The notes under the pieces are model-generated. The model did not search any database and was not told where the DNA came from. It was given only the letters and a program-made list of their open reading frames with translations. The position numbers were made by a program, and so were the translations under genes. From Promicromonospora iranensis (GTDB lineage: Bacteria > Actinomycetota > Actinomycetes > Actinomycetales > Cellulomonadaceae): a DNA stretch of 64,000 nt. Below, piece by piece: positions 57,580 to 64,000 of the stretch (position 1 is the stretch's first letter; each line of letters opens with the position of its first letter). The DNA is taken from NCBI RefSeq assembly GCF_028994775.1, contig NZ_JAJQMN010000002.1:532418-596417 (forward strand), given 5' to 3'.

Positions 57580-58947
57580 ATGCGGTTCAGCAGCCCCGCG
57601 AGTCGTGACCGGAGCCGTGGGGTCGCACTGCAGCGGCGGCCCGGCCAGCTCGTGATCGCCGGATTCCTCGGGGCCATAGCGGTGGGCACGCTGCTCCTGC
57701 TGCTGCCGATCGCGGCATCCGGTGAGCCGGCCTCCTTCATGCAGGCCCTGTTCACCGCGACGTCGGCCGTATGCGTGACCGGCCTGATCGTCACGGACAC
57801 ACCGGTGTTCTGGTCCGGGTTCGGCGAGGCCGTGATCCTGGTGCTCATCCAGATCGGCGGCCTGGGTGTCATGACCGTCGCGTCGCTGCTCGGCGTCCTG
57901 GTCTCGCGCCGCCTTGACCTTAGTTCTCGGCTCGTCGCAGCGGCGTCGACCCGCACGGTCGGACTGGGTGACGTGCGGCGGACGCTGGTCCGCGTGGTCG
58001 TCCTCGCACTCGTCGTCGAGGCCGCCGTGGCCCTGGTGCTGACCGTGCGCTTCGCCGTCGCGTACGACGAGCCGTTCGGCCGGGCGCTCTGGCACGGCGT
58101 GTTCCACGCGGTCTCCGGCTACAACAACGCGGGCTTCGCCCTGTTCTCGCTGTCGCTGATCGACTTCGTGGCAGACCCGTGGATCGTCGTGCCGATCTGT
58201 CTCGCCACCATCGTGGGCGGGCTCGGGCTCCCCGTCGTGCTCGAGGTGCTGCGCGAGCGACTGCGCCCCGTGCGCTGGAGCGTCCACACCAAGATCACGC
58301 TGCTGATGACCGCGCTGCTGCTGGCGGGCGGCACCGTCTTCTTCCTCGTGGCCGAGTGGGACAACGCGGCGACCATGGGCAGTCTCGACACGGGCGGCCG
58401 GCTGCTGGCGTCGTTCACCCAGTCAGTCCAGGCGCGGACGGCCGGGTTCAACTCCGTGAACACCGGCGAGATGCACACCGAGACGTGGCTCGGCACGATC
58501 ATCCTCATGTTCATCGGCGCCGGCTCCGGTGGTACGGCCGGTGGCATCAAGGTGACGACGTTCGCCGTGCTCGCCGTGGTGATCTGGTCCGAGCTGCGCG
58601 GCGACCCGGACGCCACGGTCTTCGACCGGAGGATCTCGCCGGCTACCCAGCGTCAGGCGCTCACGCTCGCCCTGCTCGCCGTGGCGATCGTCGTTCTCCC
58701 CACCCTGTGGATGACGGCGCTCTCGCCGTTCAACGTGGACCAGATCCTGTTCGAGGTGACGTCCGCCTTCACCACGACCGGCCTCTCCACAGGCATCACG
58801 GCACAGCTGGCCTGGTATCACCAGGTGGTGCTGGTGCTGCTCATGTTCATCGGGCGGCTCGGACCGATCACGCTGGGCACCGCGCTGGCGCTCCGCGCCC
58901 GACGACGCCTCTACCGCCTCCCGGAGAGCGCCCCGATCATCGGCTGA
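57580..58947 (+). CDS. KtrB/TrkH-type potassium transporter
   Basis: This 455-residue protein has four membrane-pore-membrane repeats; the filter segments are visible around VCVTGLIVTDT, SGYNNAGFAL, RTAGFNSV and TTTGLSTGIT, each with the conserved Gly. The glycine-rich gate GAGSGGTAGGIKVTT is present. ATG 57580 gives a normal short cytoplasmic N-terminus; GTG 57508, 24 codons upstream with GATAAC before it, is an alternative leaderless start. The regulatory KtrA/TrkA subunit is not in the window. It follows a c-di-AMP-controlled gene. Confidence 0.9.
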   Translation: MRFSSPASRDRSRGVALQRRPGQLVIAGFLGAIAVGTLLLLLPIAASGEPASFMQALFTATSAVCVTGLIVTDTPVFWSGFGEAVILVLIQIGGLGVMTVASLLGVLVSRRLDLSSRLVAAASTRTVGLGDVRRTLVRVVVLALVVEAAVALVLTVRFAVAYDEPFGRALWHGVFHAVSGYNNAGFALFSLSLIDFVADPWIVVPICLATIVGGLGLPVVLEVLRERLRPVRWSVHTKITLLMTALLLAGGTVFFLVAEWDNAATMGSLDTGGRLLASFTQSVQARTAGFNSVNTGEMHTETWLGTIILMFIGAGSGGTAGGIKVTTFAVLAVVIWSELRGDPDATVFDRRISPATQRQALTLALLAVAIVVLPTLWMTALSPFNVDQILFEVTSAFTTTGLSTGITAQLAWYHQVVLVLLMFIGRLGPITLGTALALRARRRLYRLPESAPIIG

Positions 58948-59038
58948 TACTTCGGTCGCGAGCCGCGACCGCGAGCCGCGACGTCGTCGGGCACCGGACC
59001 CTTCGCGGGTAGCGGCCCGCGGCCGGCCGTACACACGA

Positions 59039-59094
59039 CCGCGGCCGCGCCGATCACCGACGTCCGGAGGACGACGGTGACGGCGCGGCCGCGG
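59039..59094. terminator. Hairpin between convergent ktrB-like and GlsB genes
   Basis: Arms 59039-59058 and 59076-59094 pair over about 19 bp with one bulge. It lies between convergent genes and probably ends both. Confidence 0.65.
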
Positions 59095-59104
59095 GGCGCT
59101 GCGA

Positions 59105-59371
59105 TCAAGCGGCCTTACGACGACCGAAGATCGCCTGGACGATCAGGATCACGATGATCGCGCCGATCACCGAGAAGAGCCAGCTCTGCCAGGACCAGAA
59201 CTCATCCAGGCTGACGTCGAAGAGCATGCCGCCCAACCAGCCACCGAGCATGGCCCCGAGGACACCGAGGAGCAGCGTGAGCCAGAAGCCACCCGGCTGC
59301 TTGCCCGGGATGATGATCCGGGCGATCACGCCTGCGATCAGCCCGAGAATGAGAAAGGCAAAGAAACCCAT
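59105..59371 (-). CDS. GlsB/YeaQ/YmgE-family small membrane protein
   Basis: This 88-residue protein has three hydrophobic segments and the family pattern GFFAFLILGLIAGVIARIII and GVLGAMLGGWLGG. It starts at ATG 59371 behind a GAGGAAA ribosome site. Such proteins are often stress-induced; the function is unknown. Confidence 0.93.
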   Translation of the reverse strand: MGFFAFLILGLIAGVIARIIIPGKQPGGFWLTLLLGVLGAMLGGWLGGMLFDVSLDEFWSWQSWLFSVIGAIIVILIVQAIFGRRKAA

Positions 59372-59580
59372 GATGTGTTTCCTCCAGAGTGGTGTGGCTT
59401 GCTTGCGACTACCTCAACACTGATTCTGCCGACTTGCCACCGGACCGGCCGAATCACTCCCATATTGGGACATTACACCCGCCGCGGTCCAGCGTTGCCA
59501 CCGCGCTAGAGTTCGCGCGGGCACAGGGCCTGAGCAGGACCGGAGCAAGGACTCCGGGCACGAGACAGCAAGGAGACCGC

Positions 59581-60423
59581 ATGGACCAGGCGATCGGCAC
59601 ACCGGCCGGGCCGCGCATCGAACCACGCACCTGGCGGGAACGGCTGCGCCGCTTCCTCGACCAGAAGTGGTTCGTCAACCTCGTGCTGGTCGTGATCCTG
59701 GCGAATGCCCTGGTCCTGGGTGCGGAGACCATGGTGGACGGTTCCGCCCTCAGAGTCCTGATGGCGATCGACCACACCATGCTCGGCTTCTTCGTGGTGG
59801 AGCTGCTCCTGCGGATCGTCGCCAACGGTCGTCAGTTCTTCCGGGACCCGTGGAACCTGTTCGACCTCGCCGTCGTCGGGGTCGCGGTGCTCCCGACCAG
59901 CGAGTCCCTGTCCGCGCTGCGTGCCCTGCGGGTGCTCCGGGTACTGCGGGTGATCACCGTGGTGCCGTCGCTGCGCCGCGTCGTGGACGGCCTGCTGCGC
60001 GCCGTGCCGGGCATGGGCGCAGTGGGTGCCCTGCTGGTGCTGGTCATCTACGTGTCCGCGGTGATCGCGACGAACTTGTTCGGCGAGACCTCCGACGAGT
60101 ACTTCGGCAACCTGGGGACCTCGCTGTTCACACTCTTCCAGGCCATGACGGGCGAGGCCTGGCCCGACATCGCCCGGGCGGTGATGGTGGTGCACCCTTT
60201 GGCCTGGATCTTCTTCGTGCTCTACATCCTGGTGGTCGGCTTCGCGGTGCTGAACCTGTTCATCGCCGTCATCGTCAACGGCATGGAGGAGATGTCCGAG
60301 GAGGAGCGCAAGGACGACGAGCAGAAGGACGAGCGCCTCGACGACCTGGCCGCGCAGAACCGCGAGATCCTCGCCGAGCTCCGGTCGCTGCGCGCGAGGC
60401 TCGACGAGGACGGCACCGCTTAG
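59581..60423 (+). CDS. NaChBac-type single-domain voltage-gated cation channel
   Basis: This 280-residue protein has six transmembrane helices: S1-S3, an S4 with Arg at 114, 117, 120 and 123, a pore loop, and S6 ending NLFIAVIVNGMEEM. A Glu/Asp/Lys/Arg-rich coiled-coil tail (about 236-280) completes the BacNav layout. The filter reads TGEAWPD (190-196) instead of the usual TLESW: Glu and Trp are kept, but the Leu is Gly and a Pro and an Asp are present at the outer end. Selectivity may therefore differ from Na+. ATG 59581 follows AAGGAGA. Confidence 0.88.
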   Translation: MDQAIGTPAGPRIEPRTWRERLRRFLDQKWFVNLVLVVILANALVLGAETMVDGSALRVLMAIDHTMLGFFVVELLLRIVANGRQFFRDPWNLFDLAVVGVAVLPTSESLSALRALRVLRVLRVITVVPSLRRVVDGLLRAVPGMGAVGALLVLVIYVSAVIATNLFGETSDEYFGNLGTSLFTLFQAMTGEAWPDIARAVMVVHPLAWIFFVLYILVVGFAVLNLFIAVIVNGMEEMSEEERKDDEQKDERLDDLAAQNREILAELRSLRARLDEDGTA

Positions 60424-60439
60424 CCGTGCCTGCCCGACG

Positions 60440-61165
60440 TCACGGCACGAACGTGGCGAGCTGCTCGCCCATCCAGGGGTAGAGCTCCTCCGCCCTGGTG
60501 CTCAGCCGGGACTTGAGCTCGCGCGTCGGCTCGTCGGCCAGGACCTCGAGCAGGCCGTCCGCGATCCCGTCGTATGCCTGGGCGACGACGTCGGCGGCGG
60601 TCACCTTGGGGACGTCGAACCGTGCCGACATGGGGGTGTCGATCATGCCGACCAGGAGGGCCGTCACCTGCGTGCCCTGTCCCTGCAGCTGCACCCGCAG
60701 CCCGTTGGTCGCCGACCACATCGCGGCCTTCGACGCCGCGTAGCCCGTCGGCACGCTGAACCAGCTCGCCGCGGACAAGACGTTGAGCAGCGTTCCACCC
60801 CCGTTCGCGGCGAGCACGGGGGCGAAGTCGGCCGCGACGCGCAGCGTGCCGAAGAAGTTGGTCTCGAAGATCTGCCGCAGCCCATCCTCGGGCACCGCGA
60901 TCGAATCACCGGCGGGTGCGATCGCCGCGTTGTTGATCAGGAGGTCGACGTCGGGCGCCGCCACCACGGCGCGAGCGATGTCGTCGGCGTCCGTGACGTC
61001 GAGGGACAACGACTGGACACGGGCGTCGTCCCAGGACCTCGGCCTACGCGTCGCCGCATAGACCTTGGCCGCCCCCCGTTCGATCGCCTGCGCGACGAAC
61101 TGTTCTCCGAGCCCTCCGTTCGCACCCGTCACGAGTACTGTCCGGCCGTCGAGCGTCTGGTTCAT
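60440..61165 (-). CDS. Short-chain dehydrogenase/reductase
   Basis: This 241-residue protein has the cofactor motif TGANGGLG, NNAA, and the catalytic YAASK. It is divergent from a TetR regulator and shares with it a control region containing two near-identical palindromes, so it is the probable TetR target. It is convergent with the channel gene. Substrate unknown. Confidence 0.9.
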   Translation of the reverse strand: MNQTLDGRTVLVTGANGGLGEQFVAQAIERGAAKVYAATRRPRSWDDARVQSLSLDVTDADDIARAVVAAPDVDLLINNAAIAPAGDSIAVPEDGLRQIFETNFFGTLRVAADFAPVLAANGGGTLLNVLSAASWFSVPTGYAASKAAMWSATNGLRVQLQGQGTQVTALLVGMIDTPMSARFDVPKVTAADVVAQAYDGIADGLLEVLADEPTRELKSRLSTRAEELYPWMGEQLATFVP

Positions 61166-61184
61166 CTATACTCCTCGATCAAGT

Positions 61185-61222
61185 GGGGAACGTCCCCGCA
61201 TCAGTATGTGGGGACTATCCCC
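61185..61222. promoter_or_regulatory. Two TetR-type operator boxes
   Basis: GGGGAACGTCCCC (61185-61197) and GGGGACTATCCCC (61210-61222) are two dyads whose starts are 25 bp apart in the divergent SDR/TetR spacer. They are the likely binding sites of the adjacent TetR protein. Confidence 0.75.
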
Positions 61223-61243
61223 GGTTATGCAAGGAGGAGTGTC

Positions 61244-61831
61244 ATGGCTGCTGCCCCAAGTGCTGCCGCACGCGCCCCGCGGCCGCTGCGCGCCGACGCC
61301 CGGCGGAACCGCGACGCGATCCTCCGCGCGGCACGCGAGACCTTCGAGGAAGAGGGCGTGCTCGCCTCGCTCGACGGCATCGCCCTGCGCGCGGGCGTGG
61401 GCAACGCCACGCTCTACCGGAACTTTCCGACCCGCGACGACCTGCTCGCCGCGGTGATGCAGGCCAGTACCGACCTCGCGCTGGCAGAGGCCGAGGAGCT
61501 GTCACGGACGCTCGGCCCCCGCGGGGCCCTCGCCGAGTGGCTGGCGCGACTGACCTGGCAGCTGCGCATGTGGCACGACCTGCCCCACTGCATCGCCGCG
61601 GCCCACGGCGACCCGGACTCGTCCATGACGCCCGCGTGCAACCCCCTGCTCGAGCAGACCGGCGCGCTGCTGGACCAGGCGAAGGCCTCGGGCGACGCGG
61701 TGGACGCCGTCACGGCCGAGGAGGTGTTCGAGCTCGTCACCACCCTGTCGTGGGGCGTCGACCGGTTCGGTGACGACGAGAGCACCGCACGCCGGCGCGT
61801 CCGGATGGCGACGGCCGGCCTCTTCACCTAA
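61244..61831 (+). CDS. TetR-family transcriptional regulator
   Basis: This 195-residue protein has an N-terminal TetR helix-turn-helix (about 20-65; [34 protein letters not shown]) and a helical ligand domain. ATG 61244 follows AAGGAGGAG. It probably represses itself and the divergent SDR gene through the two operator boxes. Its stop overlaps the leuS stop on the other strand. Confidence 0.92.
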   Translation: MAAAPSAAARAPRPLRADARRNRDAILRAARETFEEEGVLASLDGIALRAGVGNATLYRNFPTRDDLLAAVMQASTDLALAEAEELSRTLGPRGALAEWLARLTWQLRMWHDLPHCIAAAHGDPDSSMTPACNPLLEQTGALLDQAKASGDAVDAVTAEEVFELVTTLSWGVDRFGDDESTARRRVRMATAGLFT

Positions 61832-63780
61832 CCCAGCACGACGTTGACCAGGTGGGGCGGCCGCACCACCACCCGGCGTACCGGCCGGTCACCCACGGCC
61901 CGGCCCACAGCCGGCCTGGCCAGGGCCGCCCGCTCCAGGTCGGCCGCCGTGACGTCAGCCGGCACCGGCAGGCGGTCGCGCACCTTTCCGTCCACCTGGA
62001 CCACCGCCTCGACCTCGTCCGTCACCAGCAGCTCCGGGTCCACGGCCGGCCAGGGCTGCGCCGCGACCGGCGTCACGTGCCCCAGGCTCGTCCACAGGTC
62101 CTGAGCGGTCTGCGGCGCGAACAGGCTCAGCAGCACCGCGACCACCTCGATCGCCTCCCGGGAGACGTCCGGGTCGGGGCCTGCCCCGCCGTCCGACATC
62201 GCCCGCCGCACCTCGCCGACCAGCTCCATGAGCCGCGCGACGGCGACGTTGAACCGCCCGGCCTCGACCAGACCGTCGACGTCGTGCACCGTGCGGTGCA
62301 CCGCCCGCCGCAAGCTGTCGCCGCCGATCCGCTCCTCCGCCGGTGGAGCTCCCTCCGCTGGTCGAGCTTGTCGAGACCCGGGTCCTGACGAGCTCGACCC
62401 ACGATCCGGCACCAGGCGCAGCACCCGGCCCAGGAACTTCCGCATCGCGTCGGGCGAGACGTCCGCCCAGTCGACGTCGTCCTCCGGCGGTCCCGCGAAC
62501 AGCATCGCCAGCCGCACCGCGTCCACGCCGTGCCGGTCCAGCTCCGTCGCCAGGTCCACACCGTTGCCCAGTGACTTGCTCATAGCCCTGCCCTGGTTGA
62601 CCACCTGTCCCTGGTTCATCAGGCGCGCGTACGGCTCGGGCGAGGGCACCAGGCCCATGTCGTACAGCACCTTGGTCACGAACCGTGCGTACAGGAGGTG
62701 CATGGTCGCGTGCTCGACCCCGCCCACGTACAGCGCGGCCGGCATCCACCGGGCGGCGTCCTCGGGGCGGAACGGGCCGCCCTCGTACCCCGGCGACAGG
62801 TAGCGCAGGAAGTACCAGGACGAGTCCACGAACGTGTCCATCGTGTCGGTGTCCCGCTCGGCCGGACCGCCGCACCGGGGGCAGGTGGTCCGTACCCAGT
62901 CCTGCGCCCCGGCGAGGGGCGAGACATCTCCGGGCACCAGCTGGTCGCCCTCCAGGTGGGGCAGCTCGACGGGCAGCTGGTCGTCCGGCACGACGACCTC
63001 CCCGCAGTCCGGGCAGTGCACGACCGGGATCGGCGCACCCCAGTAGCGCTGCCGCGACACCAGCCAGTCGTGCAGGCGGTAGCGGACGCCGTCCGGCCCG
63101 TCCTCACGGCCGATCCAGTTCCGCTGCACGGTCAGCACGTGCGAGGGCCAGCCCGGCTCCAGCAGCGCCATGTCGTCCAGCAGCCGGTCCGCGTAGGCGG
63201 TGATCCGGAGGAACCACTGCGTCAGCACCCGGCGGACGACGGCCGTGCCGCAGCGCTCGCACACGCCGTCGGCCACCTGCTCGTTGGCCAGCACCGTGCG
63301 ATCTTTCGGGCACCAGTTCACCTCGGCGGCGGCGCGGTAGGCCAGGCCGCGTTCGTGCATCCTCGCGAACAGCCACTGGGTCCAGCGGTAGTAGCCCGGC
63401 TCGTGGGTGTGCAGGCGCCGCGACCAGTCGAACGAGACGCCGTAACGCCGGACCGACGCCGCCTGGGTGGCGATGTTCTCCTCCGTGAACACCGCGGGGT
63501 GCTCACCGCGGAGGATCGCCGCGTTCTCCGCGGGCAGGCCGAACGAGTCCCAGCCGACCGGGTTGAGCACGTCGAACCCCTTGGCCCGCCAGTACCGCGC
63601 CACGACGTCGGTGATCGCGAACACCTCGGCGTGACCCATGTGCAGGTCCCCCGACGGGTACGGGAACATCGTCAGGAGGTAGCGGCGGGGGCGCACGCCG
63701 TCGTCGGACGCCTCGAACAGACGGTCCTCCTCCGGACCATCGCCTGCGGGGCCGGTGGTGCGTCGCTGCTGGCTCATCAT
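61828..63780 (-). CDS. leuS: Leucyl-tRNA synthetase lacking the CP1 editing domain
   Basis: This 650-residue enzyme has class I motifs HMGH (47-50) and MSKS (400-403, with Ala for the first Lys of KMSKS), a zinc knuckle (CPKD, then CERC, 157-177) and the anticodon-binding part. In normal LeuRS about 190 editing residues lie between NWIGR and the YRLxDW segment. Here NWIGRED (221-227) runs to [15 protein letters not shown] (234-248) with only seven residues between, so CP1 is cleanly missing while the frame is intact. It should charge leucine without post-transfer proofreading. A REP-like palindrome encodes residues 461-474. It differs from the long actinobacterial LeuRS type and is probably a second, acquired copy. 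The ribosome site GGAGAAGGA is good. Confidence 0.92.
   Translation of the reverse strand: MMSQQRRTTGPAGDGPEEDRLFEASDDGVRPRRYLLTMFPYPSGDLHMGHAEVFAITDVVARYWRAKGFDVLNPVGWDSFGLPAENAAILRGEHPAVFTEENIATQAASVRRYGVSFDWSRRLHTHEPGYYRWTQWLFARMHERGLAYRAAAEVNWCPKDRTVLANEQVADGVCERCGTAVVRRVLTQWFLRITAYADRLLDDMALLEPGWPSHVLTVQRNWIGREDGPDGVRYRLHDWLVSRQRYWGAPIPVVHCPDCGEVVVPDDQLPVELPHLEGDQLVPGDVSPLAGAQDWVRTTCPRCGGPAERDTDTMDTFVDSSWYFLRYLSPGYEGGPFRPEDAARWMPAALYVGGVEHATMHLLYARFVTKVLYDMGLVPSPEPYARLMNQGQVVNQGRAMSKSLGNGVDLATELDRHGVDAVRLAMLFAGPPEDDVDWADVSPDAMRKFLGRVLRLVPDRGSSSSGPGSRQARPAEGAPPAEERIGGDSLRRAVHRTVHDVDGLVEAGRFNVAVARLMELVGEVRRAMSDGGAGPDPDVSREAIEVVAVLLSLFAPQTAQDLWTSLGHVTPVAAQPWPAVDPELLVTDEVEAVVQVDGKVRDRLPVPADVTAADLERAALARPAVGRAVGDRPVRRVVVRPPHLVNVVLG
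62360..62399. repeat. REP-like palindrome inside leuS
   Basis: Halves 62360-62379 and 62380-62399 are complementary at 17 of 20 positions and begin with GGTCGAGC, as do the elements at 16554 and 54130. It lies in frame within leuS and encodes part of a Ser/Gly/Pro-rich stretch. Confidence 0.75.
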
Positions 63781-63816
63781 TGTCCTTCTCCGGTACGTCG
63801 ATCGGGTCCGGGCACG

Positions 63817-63840
63817 AAAAAGCCCCTCACGAGGAGGGGC
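63817..63840 (-). terminator. Sense-oriented intrinsic terminator in the leuS leader
   Basis: On the minus strand GCCCCTC (63840-63834), loop, GAGGGGC (63828-63822) is followed by five Ts, a textbook terminator. It lies about 40 bp before the leuS start in the same direction. A further 10-bp stem (63842-63851 with 63873-63882) lies just upstream. It either ends transcription from the insertion sequence or works as a leuS attenuator. Confidence 0.8.
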
Positions 63841-63881
63841 GGCCGCACCGGGTGTGCCCGATCGAGGGCGGTCCGGTGCGG

Positions 63882-64000
63882 CTAGGTGTGATGTCCAGGG
63901 ACGTTGTTCAGTCGGCTGATGGGTGGTTGGTTGCCGATCGCTGAGTGGGTGCGGTGGTGGTTGTAGAAGTGAAGCCAGCCCGGTAGTTCGGTGCGGCGTT
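63882..64000 (-). CDS. IS481-family transposase, C-terminal end
   Basis: The frame enters from the right edge and ends at TAG 63882-63884. The visible 39 residues include [20 protein letters not shown] and [13 protein letters not shown], the conserved C-terminus of the IS481 DDE transposase integrase core. The rest of the element lies outside the window. The end of the element should be at or just left of the stop, directly abutting the leuS leader. Confidence 0.85.
   Translation of the reverse strand, partial: RRTELPGWLHFYNHHRTHSAIGNQPPISRLNNVPGHHT

Noticed and set aside
61828..63780. leuS as a truncated or decayed pseudogene
   Set aside because: The missing part is exactly the internal CP1 domain, the frame is intact from start to stop, catalytic and C-terminal segments are conserved, and the ribosome site is good.
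63781..63884. A T-box riboswitch in the leuS leader
   Set aside because: No TGGNACCGCG-type T-box sequence is found before the terminator, and no specifier stem is visible in the window.

Overview
The window is very GC-rich chromosomal DNA (roughly 70% or more GC by eye, third codon positions almost always G or C) with actinobacterial hallmarks: GTG starts, many apparently leaderless genes, the rpsF-ssb-rpsR-rplI block near dnaB, padR-ino1, two PASTA-bearing class A penicillin-binding proteins, and a c-di-AMP riboswitch in front of an NlpC/P60 hydrolase. A soil-type Micrococcales member is likely; a Promicromonosporaceae- or Cellulomonadaceae-like host is only a guess.

Layout. 1-1.0 kb: end of a membrane protein with xxxLxxG heptad repeats. 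1.2-7.1 kb: a sugar or compatible-solute uptake locus, with a ROK regulator, two permeases and a lipoprotein binding protein divergent from a GH63/MGH1-like glycosidase. 7.1-8.9 kb: rplI, rpsR, ssb, rpsF. 9.1-14.5 kb: two tandem paralogous class A PBPs. 14.7-16.5 kb: a PadR regulator with a perfect palindromic operator and inositol-phosphate synthase. 16.6-22.1 kb: a large secreted subtilase and a winged-helix regulator, separated by a region holding an 11-bp direct-repeat array. 22.1-25.2 kb: MATE transporter, a cluster of DnaA-box-like sites, dnaB. 25.2-32.5 kb: transporters and small housekeeping or hypothetical genes. 32.6-36.9 kb: mannonate dehydratase and a LacZ-type GH2 enzyme. 37.1-41.0 kb: a translationally coupled ectoine-catabolism operon (diaminobutyrate transaminase, ectoine hydrolase, semialdehyde dehydrogenase). 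41.0-49.5 kb: SDR, a MocR/EamA divergent pair, a MerR/TipAS-VOC pair, an FBP (EF-G-binding) gene with a long leader, DinB, GH25 and GNAT genes. 49.5-53.0 kb: AlkZ/YcaQ-like protein, an ECF sigma factor coupled to a membrane PASTA protein, an SRPBCC protein. 53.3-59.4 kb: two NlpC/P60 hydrolases around a small subtilase and a membrane protein, then a KtrB-type K+ transporter and a GlsB/YeaQ protein. 59.6-64.0 kb: a NaChBac-type channel, a divergent SDR/TetR pair, an unusual leucyl-tRNA synthetase, and the end of an IS481-family transposase.

Most striking is the leucyl-tRNA synthetase at 61828-63780. It keeps the class I signatures and the anticodon-binding part, but the CP1 editing domain is cleanly absent, a REP-like palindrome lies inside its coding sequence, and its leader carries a sense-oriented intrinsic terminator next to an insertion sequence. 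Other points worth checking are three separate arrays of GGTCA spaced exactly 11 bp, a sodium-channel homologue with a non-canonical selectivity filter, a PASTA protein as the likely partner of an ECF sigma factor, a low-GC codon island just after the dnaB P-loop, and an ectoine-degradation operon without the DoeB deacetylase.
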